NCBI GenBank assembly: GCA_902775835.1
Contig: CACYNZ010000246.1
Span: 3,385-9,094, forward strand
Reading direction: 5' to 3'
Origin: an uncultured Eubacteriales bacterium
GTDB lineage: Bacteria; Bacillota_A; Clostridia; Christensenellales; Aristaeellaceae
Length of the DNA: 5,710 nt
The translations under genes and the position numbers were made by a program. Of this stretch, positions 1-5,479 are shown piece by piece. The notes below the pieces were generated by a model. That model saw only the letters and a list, made by a program, of their open reading frames with translations. It made no database searches and was not told where the DNA came from. The stretch's first letter is position 1; each line of letters begins with the position of its first letter.

Positions 1-492
1 AAATACGGCAAAGAACAGGGTGGAGCCGAGTATCACGCCCACGCTGCCCCAGCAGTAGAAGGAGTGCAGCAGACTCATCATACCATCCTTGTTTTCAAAG
101 GGGCACGCTTCCACAATGGGACTGATAAGCACTTCGATCAGCCCGGCGCCTACGGCATAGAGCACCACGGCGATCAGGATGCCGATAAAGGGATCCGGAA
201 GCAGATCCGGCAGTACAGCCAGCAGTGCCAGCCCCACAGCGGACACCATCTGCGAGCAGACCACACAGGTGCGGTAACCGATTCTGTCCACAAATTTTGT
301 GGCGGCAAAGTCGATCAGCAGCTGTGTCAGAAAGAACGTCATGGGAATCACGGCGATCTTCTCAAGCGGAATGCCATAAGTGTTCCTGAATGTCAGAAAC
401 AGAAGGGGGGCAAAGTTGGCGGAAATCGCCTGGGTGATAAACCCAAGGTAGCAGGCCAGCAGGGTTTTCCGATAATCCGGCTTTTGGTTCAT
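1..492 (-). CDS. MFS family transporter, N-terminal part (runs off the window)
   Basis: Integral inner-membrane carrier of the major facilitator superfamily; the substrate cannot be read, but its place after an AraC regulator suggests a sugar or related nutrient. The 164 visible codons begin at ATG 492-490, with AAGGAG (504-499) six bases upstream, and stay open to the window edge. Hydrophobic stretches at about residues 11-35, 44-64, 75-95, 102-126 and 140-164 fit TM1-TM5. The loop between TM2 and TM3 carries DRIGYR (69-74), the usual place of the MFS A-motif, and LHSFYCWG (141-148) opens TM5. The regulator's stop is 26 bp upstream, so the two are probably co-transcribed. Roughly 60% of a normal MFS protein is missing beyond position 1. 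Family is confident, substrate unknown. Confidence 0.9.
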   Translation of the reverse strand, partial: MNQKPDYRKTLLACYLGFITQAISANFAPLLFLTFRNTYGIPLEKIAVIPMTFFLTQLLIDFAATKFVDRIGYRTCVVCSQMVSAVGLALLAVLPDLLPDPFIGILIAVVLYAVGAGLIEVLISPIVEACPFENKDGMMSLLHSFYCWGSVGVILGSTLFFAVF

Positions 493-518
493 GATATGCT
501 CCTTCGAACTGTACAGGT

Positions 519-1409
519 TTATTTTGGGGATTCACGGGCAGGACCGGGAGCACGCCCGTAGCATCTCCGGAACTGGCGGCTGAAGTAATTCACTGAATTG
601 AAGCCGCAGGCATGGCTGATCTCCTGCAATGTCAGTGTCGCATCCTGCAGCAGACTGCATGCCTTCTGCAGACGGTACCGGATCAGCGCATCCACCGGCG
701 AGCATCCCATATATGCCTGAAAGCATCGTCCGGCTTCACTCCGGCTGATGCTGGCAGCCCCGGCAATATCAGCCAGGGTAACCTTTTCCGCGTAATGGGC
801 GTGAATGAAGGCAAGCATCTGCTGAACGCGCACCTGCGTGTTCAGCTGCACGCGTCCGGCCTCTGCATGCGGCAGATCATCAAAATGCAGCACCAGGTAC
901 TCAAAAATGCTGCTGAGATGACGCTGAACCGCCATTTCATAGCAGCGGGGCTGTTCGCAAAGAAGACGGTATATGTCCTGTATCAGCCTGTTGACAGGGA
1001 CATGCTCTTCACAGTCATGCCGGAACACCACACAGGGCAGCGTCCGGCATTCAATGACAGGCCGGATATACTGCACATAGATGCTGCTGTTCTCCGGAGC
1101 AATCAGCGAGCCGGAGAACAGAATATTCGGCATCGGATCAGGTACATCACCGGACTGCTGCCGGATGCTGTGAAGCATATTGCCGCTCACAAAGATACTG
1201 TCTCCTGCTTCCAGGATGATATGCTCCTGCCCGACCTGATAATCCAGAACACCGGATGCTGCCGTGGCAATTTCAAATTCCGGATGCCAGTGCATCGGCC
1301 CGGCCTGATCCGGCAGCAGGGCCAGTTCATCCTGGAAATAGATGATTGGAAATGATGATGTATCGTGAACCGTTTTCTCACGCAGCTGATGATCCAGTAT
1401 GATGGACAT
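519..1409 (-). CDS. AraC family transcriptional regulator (cupin sensor + AraC HTH)
   Basis: A 296-residue cytoplasmic DNA-binding regulator. The N-terminal cupin-type sensor (about 20-110) has H40, H42, E44 and H80 in the usual AraC_binding pattern (MHWHPEFEI, then GD and H further on). The C-terminal HTH_18 domain (about 193-290) has two helix-turn-helix units, at about 211-232 (LADIAGAASISRSEAGRCF) and 260-281, ending in the family signature CGFNSVNYFSRQFRR. I chose ATG 1409-1407 because GAGGAGG lies four bases upstream and the length matches the family. The reading frame stays open upstream through a DUF1349-like segment, with a possible TTG start at 1673 that would give 384 residues. The MFS gene follows 26 bp downstream and is its likely target as well as operon partner. 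Ligand unknown; a sugar is inferred from context. Confidence 0.93.
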   Translation of the reverse strand: MSIILDHQLREKTVHDTSSFPIIYFQDELALLPDQAGPMHWHPEFEIATAASGVLDYQVGQEHIILEAGDSIFVSGNMLHSIRQQSGDVPDPMPNILFSGSLIAPENSSIYVQYIRPVIECRTLPCVVFRHDCEEHVPVNRLIQDIYRLLCEQPRCYEMAVQRHLSSIFEYLVLHFDDLPHAEAGRVQLNTQVRVQQMLAFIHAHYAEKVTLADIAGAASISRSEAGRCFQAYMGCSPVDALIRYRLQKACSLLQDATLTLQEISHACGFNSVNYFSRQFRRCYGRAPGPARESPK

Positions 1410-1708
1410 GTTTCCTCCTCTGGCGCTGTGTATGGATGATTTGCCCGCCCTGATATTCTTTACCGTGACAGGCCGGATGGACAGATGCTCATACACGCGG
1501 ACGCCGCCGTCTCCAACAGGTGCCCGGGCCAGCAGGCCGACCTTCACCACCCGCTCAGCAGGGAGATGACAGCAGCGCATCATGCAGAAGTCCTCACCGT
1601 TTATTGAGTAATGGAACGCGAAGTTATTCCCCAGCATACCTGGAGCCATGATCTCAATTCGCTCATCAGTCAACCTGATTTCACTTGTTTCAGCCGCCGA
1701 AATTCCAT
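1410..1708 (-). pseudogene. DUF1349 (concanavalin-like fold) gene remnant, internally deleted
   Basis: Directly upstream of, and in frame with, the AraC start are 88 codons (1673-1410) that resemble the C-terminal half of DUF1349 proteins. They include the HYSINGEDFCMMRC strand pair, a KVGLLARAP turn, and the closing VYEHLSI...TVKNIRAGK. No stop separates them from the regulator. Further upstream is a clean start, GGAGG (1721-1717), eight bases, then ATG 1708, which opens a 12-codon ORF (MEFRRLKQVKSG) ending in TGA at 1672-1670, in a different frame. DUF1349 proteins are normally near 180-200 residues and often begin with a similar Met-acidic/aromatic stretch. I infer that the start was kept and the middle (about 100 codons) lost. 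Alternatives are a true N-terminal extension of the regulator from TTG 1673, or a leader peptide. Confidence 0.6.
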
Positions 1709-1732
1709 GTTCCTTTCCTCCAAAACAAGTGA
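1681..1732. repeat. 10-bp perfect inverted repeat around the DUF1349 start
   Basis: TCACTTGTTT at 1681-1690 and its exact reverse complement at 1723-1732 flank a 32-base interval holding the GGAGG and ATG of the DUF1349 remnant. The arms are 42 bp apart start to start, close to four helical turns, which would suit a protein binding both arms. In the minus-strand transcript the arms could also pair and place the ribosome binding site in a large loop. Confidence 0.6.
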
Positions 1733-1740
1733 TTGTATGT

Positions 1741-1769
1741 ATTATATTCCCATACAGCCGCTAAAAACA
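1741..1769 (-). promoter_or_regulatory. Probable promoter of the DUF1349-AraC-MFS operon
   Basis: A perfect TATAAT lies at 1746-1741 on the minus strand, about 33 bases before the ATG at 1708. The -35 at the normal 17-bp distance (TGTTTT, 1769-1764) is poor, which fits an activator-dependent promoter such as one served by an AraC protein. The function is inferred from sequence only. Confidence 0.5.
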
Positions 1770-1810
1770 GGGACAAAATCGCCATTTGGAAGCACGATTT
1801 ACCCAGCACA

Positions 1811-1841
1811 GGAAAAGGCACCAGCGCACATGCCGGTGCCT
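1811..1841 (-). terminator. Rho-independent terminator after the ATC hydrolase gene
   Basis: On the minus strand, AGGCACC (1841-1835) pairs with GGTGCCT (1822-1816) around a 12-base loop, and the stem runs into TTTT. It lies about 40 bases beyond the hydrolase stop and just before the promoter of the next operon, so it separates the two transcription units. Confidence 0.75.
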
Positions 1842-1883
1842 CTGATCGTTAAGTGTTCATGCAGCAGGGTATATCGCAGTTCT

Positions 1884-2537
1884 TTATTCGGGATTCTGAA
1901 TCCGGTCCGGAACAATCCAGTAATCGCATACAGGTCCGCCGGTGGCCAGGGTATAATCCCTGTGCAGAATACCATGACTGAACGCGGTCGTCATGTAGTC
2001 GATCTCACAGGCAACGGGCAGCACCTCCAGAAAACCGTTTTCCCTTGCAAACTTTTCAAGCGGGCAATGGGTGAAGTAATAATAGGAGCCGTCCCGGTGT
2101 TTCGTATCGTCGAAATTGAAATCCCAGGTCCTGTCCTTGTATTCCGGGTGGGCATCCGCCCAGTCCTGCATTCTATGGAACCGTGCCTTTGCCGCTGCCA
2201 GATCCTCAGCCCGGTTGATGTCTTTTCCGCCCATGATTTTTCCAACAATCGGCCTTGCCATAAATGCTTTCGTCACACGACGAAGGCTCTCCGGGGAGAT
2301 GGCACCTTCAGCTGCTTTCCAGATCGCCAGAAACACAAAGCACATATAAACGTTACCCGCCATAGGGTTGTCCGCACCAATGTCATCCGTCTTTTCCAGC
2401 ATCCAGCGATAGATCGCAGGCGCTGCCTTCAGCGCTTTGCAGGTCAGCGCTTTCCCGTACTCCTTCGTCATCGGCTTTCTGAGCAGAAGGGAAAACAGGC
2501 GAAGATAAGTTCCTTTGTATGGCATCATATCCGTCAC
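1884..2537 (-). CDS. L-2-amino-thiazoline-4-carboxylic acid hydrolase family protein
   Basis: A cytoplasmic enzyme of the ATC hydrolase family (Pfam PF14196). The namesake opens the ring of L-2-amino-thiazoline-4-carboxylate on the route to L-cysteine; the true substrate here may differ. The C-terminal half has the family pattern: C158 in the strand before the helix, C177 and D180 in VACEIDYMTTAF, then HR (192-193), TLATGG (196-201) and CDYWI (204-208). The 217-residue length is about normal. The frame opens at GTG 2537 with only a weak AAGAGA upstream; ATG 2528 and ATG 2525 (M4, M5) are equally possible. It is the last gene of a decayed operon that also held a second hydrolase-like gene and an ABC transporter, and a terminator follows. 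No promoter of its own is obvious, so expression may depend on upstream transcription. Confidence 0.85.
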   Translation of the reverse strand: MTDMMPYKGTYLRLFSLLLRKPMTKEYGKALTCKALKAAPAIYRWMLEKTDDIGADNPMAGNVYMCFVFLAIWKAAEGAISPESLRRVTKAFMARPIVGKIMGGKDINRAEDLAAAKARFHRMQDWADAHPEYKDRTWDFNFDDTKHRDGSYYYFTHCPLEKFARENGFLEVLPVACEIDYMTTAFSHGILHRDYTLATGGPVCDYWIVPDRIQNPE

Positions 2538-2560
2538 ATCTCTTTTCTGTCATTTCGTCA

Positions 2561-2775
2561 TCACCGTGATCCACAGTTTCGGCGCAGCATGGCCGATGAA
2601 GCATCCACAATGCCGTCCTGTGCTGTCAGCTTCGCATGTGTTTCTTTCTGCACGATATACCCGCTATTCACCACCAGGATTCGTTCGGCGTGACGCCCAT
2701 TCCTGAGGCCGGCCGCAATTCCCCTGGCAGATGTCCGGCACCAGACATCAGGAACGCGGTTTTTACAGCGCCCAT
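2561..2775 (-). pseudogene. ABC transporter ATP-binding protein remnant (start joined to C-terminal end)
   Basis: On the minus strand, residues encoded by 2719-2609 read IAAGLRNGRHAERILVV and continue NSGYIVQKETHAKLTAQDGI. This matches the end of ABC exporter ATPases (IAHRLxTxRxADRILVV, a G-hIVExGTHxEL turn, then a Q-x-GIY end). The H-loop His-Arg is replaced by Ala-Gly, and the end after GI is scrambled. Walker A, Walker B and the signature motif are all absent. Upstream, GGAGG (2787-2783) and ATG 2775 form a good start that opens MGAVKTAFLMSG in another frame. I infer a large internal deletion that joined the start of the ABC gene to its last ~50 codons, followed by point decay. No working protein is expected. 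It lies between two hydrolase-like genes, so the ancestral operon probably paired export with ATC-hydrolase chemistry. Confidence 0.6.
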
Positions 2776-2788
2776 GATTCATCCTCCG

Positions 2789-2872
2789 TCAGAAAATCAG
2801 GTTCACCCCTGCCGCAGCATTGAACAGCCGGGACATGGACAGTCCGTCCAGGATGATGTCCGGCCGGTTCAC
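2789..2872 (-). CDS. 27-residue orphan ORF coupled to the upstream gene (possible remnant)
   Basis: GTG 2872-2870 overlaps the TGA of the hydrolase fragment by four bases (GTGA), with AGGAGG about seven bases upstream. The ORF ends in TGA at 2791-2789, two bases before the ribosome binding site of the ABC remnant. It starts VNRPDIILDGLSMSRLF and ends AAAGVNLIF; I do not recognise it. The spacing is that of a tightly coupled operon gene. Since the neighbours keep starts but have lost their interiors, this may be another gene reduced by deletion rather than a real microprotein. Confidence 0.3.
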   Translation of the reverse strand: MNRPDIILDGLSMSRLFNAAAGVNLIF

Positions 2873-3252
2873 TGCGGTTTCCTCCTTCGGACAATCTCAT
2901 CGTAACATTCCTCGCCATCCGACAGATCCGAATGCCGGATGAAGGTCACATGACGGCGCAGATGTTCATACGAGGTCGTGTCCGTCATGCAGAATATCCT
3001 GCACAGACCACGGATGCCATAGGCCTCGAACATCTCAATGTACACGCATTTGGAGATGTGGTATTCGATCCGGTCTTCGCCGACATCGAACCGGTCATAG
3101 GTAATGCTTCCATCCCGGACCCGCCTGTCATGATCCGAGATATTCCATTTTTTTGCGATACTGAAGCTGTTTGGCAGCAGATCGATGGCGCGGAGAATTC
3201 GACGGAAGAAATTCCGCCGCCGCGCAAACCCATGGTTGATCGCCCTGATCAA
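2869..3252 (-). pseudogene. Second ATC-hydrolase-like gene, C-terminal ~127 codons only
   Basis: From about 3252 the frame reads LIRAINHGFARRR and continues to TGA at 2871-2869. Its end resembles the ATC hydrolase C-terminal domain: a Cys in EYHISKCVYIEMFEAYGIRG, then C and D in LCRIFCMTD, then FIRHSDLSDGEECYDEI. This is the same C...C-x-x-D...R-x-x-L-x-x-G-x-x-C-x-D layout as the intact gene at 1884-2537, but the sequences differ clearly, so they are two subfamilies rather than a recent duplicate. No native start remains. The frame is open upstream only by chance through the transposase fragment (to 3465). The lost N-terminal part should be about half the gene. It lies at the head of the decayed operon; the product might be translated as an out-of-frame fragment but is unlikely to be active. 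Confidence 0.65.
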
Positions 3253-3451
3253 TGACTGTTGGTACAGATGCGCCTGCACGGATAGCAATGTCTCGATATG
3301 TTGGAACGCCCTTGCAGTTCGATTCGTCTGCTTCCAGGATGATTGCAAACCTCGTCCGCGCATTCGGAGAAGGCGTCTTCTTCTGAAGATGCCTGATAAT
3401 CTTCCTCTCCTTCTTGGAGAGAACGATCCGGAATGCACGCGGCCTGGACAT
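3251..3451 (-). pseudogene. IS630-like transposase, first ~67 codons only
   Basis: ATG 3451 has GGAGGG (3463-3458) six bases upstream. The product opens MSRPRAFRIVLSKKERKII and runs through a helix-turn-helix (TYRDIAIRAGASVPTVI, residues 51-67), as IS630-family transposases do. Homology stops after I67; the frame continues with unrelated residues to a stop at 3128. The DDE catalytic domain (about 250-300 further residues) is missing, so it cannot transpose on its own. The break joins it directly to the ATC-hydrolase fragment, which suggests an IS insertion followed by a deletion that took the 3' part of the IS and the 5' part of the host gene. Confidence 0.75.
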
Positions 3452-3502
3452 CTTTCGCCCTCCATAGTAACTGAATCGGAATCATCGAACTGCTTCTGGA
3501 AC

Positions 3503-3853
3503 TTATTCCTGCCCCAGAAATTCTTCGGCCTGCGTTTTCAAGCCATGTATTTCTCTGGTAAGTGCTTCAAGAGTTTGCTCGATTGATCCAAGCCGGCTAT
3601 TCAGTTCACTGATTCCTTTTGCTTGCTTGCTCTCCTTCCTCTGTAGTACCGACTGTTCCTCACGTACAGTCAAAGCGCTTCCACTCGGCCGTCCGCGTTT
3701 CCCGTTCGGAATAATTTCGCCGGTTTCAGGATCGAACTGTCCAATGCAATGCTTTCGCTGAACTCGCTTCTGCTGATCTGGATCCCATTCATATGTTGTC
3801 TCATAGGCATATGTGGTATTGGTTCTGCGATTGTATGATTTGGTAATCGACAT
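3503..3853 (-). CDS. IS-associated accessory protein with AT-hook-like motif and coiled coil
   Basis: A 116-residue protein of a type often seen ahead of transposase genes in Bacillota, beginning MSITKSYNRRTNTTYAYET. The N-terminal part has the WDP...KRVQRKHCIGQFDPETGEIIPNG pattern. GKRGRPSG (51-58) is an AT-hook-like minor-groove binding core. Residues about 63-113 are charged with regular Leu/Ile spacing and should form a coiled coil. I chose ATG 3853 because GGAGG lies seven bases upstream; ATG 3871 in the same frame (MFGGVS...) would add six residues and overlaps the promoter palindrome. The transposase start is 51 bases downstream, so the two were one operon. A role in binding the IS end or controlling the transposase is inferred. 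The gene is intact although its partner is truncated. Confidence 0.7.
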   Translation of the reverse strand: MSITKSYNRRTNTTYAYETTYEWDPDQQKRVQRKHCIGQFDPETGEIIPNGKRGRPSGSALTVREEQSVLQRKESKQAKGISELNSRLGSIEQTLEALTREIHGLKTQAEEFLGQE

Positions 3854-3869
3854 GCTGACACCTCCAAAC

Positions 3870-3899
3870 ATGCTAAAATTTCCTTTCTAATTTTAGCAT
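3870..3899. repeat. 11-bp palindrome over the -10 and start of the IS promoter
   Basis: ATGCTAAAATT (3870-3880) and AATTTTAGCAT (3889-3899) are exact reverse complements around an 8-base spacer. One arm contains the -10 box, and the predicted transcription start falls in the spacer. An RNA hairpin would therefore not form in the transcript from this promoter, so a DNA operator or transposase-binding site is more likely. Confidence 0.65.
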
Positions 3900-3918
3900 T
3901 TATTCGGTATAATGTCAA
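3890..3918 (-). promoter_or_regulatory. Strong sigma-A type promoter of the IS
   Basis: Minus strand TTGACA (3918-3913), exactly 17 bp, then TAAAAT (3895-3890) preceded by TGC, an extended -10. The predicted start is near 3883, about 30 bases before the accessory ORF. With no terminator seen between here and 1841, this promoter may also feed the truncated transposase, the hydrolase fragment and the intact hydrolase at 1884-2537. Confidence 0.75.
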
Positions 3919-3950
3919 CTTTTAATTCGCATATTCGGCATATTTAATTC
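3901..3950. repeat. Interleaved short direct repeats at the IS end
   Basis: TATTCGGTATA (3901-3911) and TATTCGGCATA (3932-3942) differ at one base and are 31 bp apart, about three helical turns. TTTAATTC occurs at 3921-3928 and 3943-3950, 22 bp apart, about two turns. Helical phasing suggests same-face protein binding, as for transposase sites at an IS end. The low-GC character differs from the flanking genes. Confidence 0.5.
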
Positions 3951-4108
3951 AAAAGATCATTGAGACGCTATAGTAGTCGCGTTCCAGAACATAGAAATTA
4001 TATTTGATCAAAGAGCCCTCATGAGAGTATGTACGGTAGAATAACTACACTGTTTTCAATACCATTTCGCCAAACGACACAGTTGCAGCTTCCATCCCAA
4101 CTGGTATC
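3951..4108. other. Gene-poor gap downstream of the AlbA_2 gene
   Basis: No supported gene, RNA or clear terminator lies here. On the minus strand a short open stretch ends in FYVLERDYYSVSMIF before TGA at 3951-3949, but it has no start codon upstream and I recognise no family. It could be the tail of a lost gene at the IS junction. Confidence 0.4.
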
Positions 4109-5443
4109 TTATATCTTTGCAAGTTTGTATTTTGTATTTTTGCCTTCACCGATCCTAATCAGCACACCGTTCTGCACCATTCTTTTCAGCGTTCTGGCAG
4201 CGGTTGAAGAACTGTTCCCGGTGATCTGTTCAACTTCTTGCCGCGCAATCAGTTTTTTTGTAGAAAGGTATGCAAGGATCATTTCCTCAGCCGTTTGATG
4301 AGTAGCTGGGCTGTGCAGCTCATAGGAACGACCGCTGTTCAGACTCGGTAGCCTGACCTTAAATACCTTCTCAGTTACCTGGAACAATTGGTCTGCCTCC
4401 ATGGGATGATAGGCTGCAAGAATTTTCTTCAGCCCGGTTCCGTAAGCTTCAATCAAACTCAGGCGATAGAAGACATTGGCCAGCTTTGGATTCCTGCAGA
4501 TCGACAAACCGGATGTCACATCATTCAGATGGAAGCCTGGGATAAGACCACCTACAGATACAATCTCGATACGGTCACTGTAGACACTGATCAGCGTGCT
4601 AGCGGAATATGCATAATCCCGGTGAACAATGGCGTTCAGCAGCGCTTCGCGCAGCGCCGCAGGCGGATAGGCTCGATGGTCAACTCGGTGAACCCCTTCA
4701 AAGGTTGCAAAAGTATCATTCCGCATATCCAGGAACGCATAGGCATCATCGACCTGCTTGAGCAGCGAGCCAGTGAATTCCCGCCGGTCCTGAAACTGCT
4801 CCTGGTCAGTTCCCGAAAAAGTCGCAGCTTTGATGATGTGGGGACACTGATCAGACAGGAGCAAACCAAGGTTCGTGAAGACACCATCGGAGGACACGAT
4901 TCCAAGCGTCTGCATCTGCGGACACTCCAGATCAAGACCGCACCTGTCAAAAATCTCCTTCGCATAGGTGAAGGTCAAGTCCTGATGGAGAGATCGCACG
5001 TCTTCATACGTGTCTCCGTCTGTTTCCTTGATCATCTGACGAATGACTGCTTCAGTCGCCGGTGCAGCCGCAGTTCCCTGACGCACAAAAACGCCCGACG
5101 GACGCAGTCCCTTGTCCGCCGCATAATAGGGTCTTCCCGTGCCACGCTGTATGGATATCTTGACAATGCTTCTGCCTTCCGTCTCCAGAGGATCATAGTG
5201 AATGAACATCGTCACGTCAGGTCGGATAGCGTCTCTCGCCATATTTGCGATCCGCTGAATCATCAGGTCGGGAGAGGAAACGCCGACCACAGTGCCATCA
5301 TCAGCGACTCCGACATAGATGATACCGCCGCTGGTGTTGGCAAAGGCAATGATATCCTTCCGGATACTTTCTGAATAATCCAGTTTCAGTTCGATCGTTT
5401 CACTTTCCAGGAAACCGGCAGACGCTTTTTTGCCTTGTCTCAT
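4109..5443 (-). CDS. Schlafen AlbA_2 domain / RecG-like ATP-binding transcriptional regulator
   Basis: A 444-residue cytoplasmic protein of the family often annotated as AlbA_2 (PF04326) plus HATPase_c_4 (PF13749). The AlbA_2 domain (about 12-138) opens LESETIELK, has FANTSGGIIYVGVADDGTVVG (34-54), and ends PSGVFVRQGTAA. The GHKL-type ATP-binding region (about 262-345) shows LREALLNAIVHRDY (264-277, with E266 and N270 of the N box) and AYGTGLKKI (333-341, the lid Gly motif). A winged helix closes the protein (about 383-444: LSTKKLIARQEVEQITG, then the recognition helix TAARTLKRM and a KYKL wing). I chose ATG 5443 with AGAGGG eight bases upstream; GTG 5479 lies at or before the predicted transcription start. 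It may be an autoregulated transcription factor; links of this family to mobile DNA and phage defence are known but not provable here. The gene looks intact. Confidence 0.85.
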   Translation of the reverse strand: MRQGKKASAGFLESETIELKLDYSESIRKDIIAFANTSGGIIYVGVADDGTVVGVSSPDLMIQRIANMARDAIRPDVTMFIHYDPLETEGRSIVKISIQRGTGRPYYAADKGLRPSGVFVRQGTAAAPATEAVIRQMIKETDGDTYEDVRSLHQDLTFTYAKEIFDRCGLDLECPQMQTLGIVSSDGVFTNLGLLLSDQCPHIIKAATFSGTDQEQFQDRREFTGSLLKQVDDAYAFLDMRNDTFATFEGVHRVDHRAYPPAALREALLNAIVHRDYAYSASTLISVYSDRIEIVSVGGLIPGFHLNDVTSGLSICRNPKLANVFYRLSLIEAYGTGLKKILAAYHPMEADQLFQVTEKVFKVRLPSLNSGRSYELHSPATHQTAEEMILAYLSTKKLIARQEVEQITGNSSSTAARTLKRMVQNGVLIRIGEGKNTKYKLAKI

Positions 5444-5479
5444 CCATTGCACCCTCTTTCTTCCCACATTGCTTCTCAC

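Larger units (their letters stand above)
3251..3950 (-). mobile_element. Truncated two-ORF insertion sequence (IS630-like)
   Basis: The unit holds, in transcription order, a repeat-rich end (about 3950-3900), a strong promoter, an accessory ORF, and the first part of an IS630-like transposase. The 3' part and the far terminal inverted repeat are gone, so the exact ends and target duplication cannot be set. The outer limit of 3950 is a guess from where the short repeats end. Confidence 0.55.

Noticed and set aside
64..561. Plus-strand 165-codon ORF opposite the MFS gene
   Set aside because: It is antisense to a clear membrane transporter, has low-complexity Gln/His/Gly-rich composition, and lacks a convincing ribosome binding site.
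612..1355. Plus-strand 247-codon ORF opposite the AraC gene
   Set aside because: It mirrors the AraC coding sequence, whose cupin and HTH motifs are unambiguous; no family features in the plus-strand product.
1681..1732. Inverted repeat as a rho-independent terminator
   Set aside because: The 32-base loop is too long and no T-run follows on either strand.
1611..2693. Long plus-strand ORF of 360 codons
   Set aside because: It runs antisense through the DUF1349 remnant, a terminator, the ATC hydrolase and the ABC remnant, so its length is incidental; no recognisable domain.
2869..3465. A single 198-codon gene starting at 3465
   Set aside because: The first ~71 residues are the transposase region read in the wrong frame; only the part from about 3252 onward resembles a protein family.
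3949..4044. Minus-strand open stretch ending FYVLERDYYSVSMIF
   Set aside because: The composition looks protein-like, but there is no start codon or ribosome binding site, it is very short, and I know no matching family.
4388..5374. Plus-strand 328-codon ORF
   Set aside because: Antisense shadow of the AlbA_2 gene, with no start signal and no motif.
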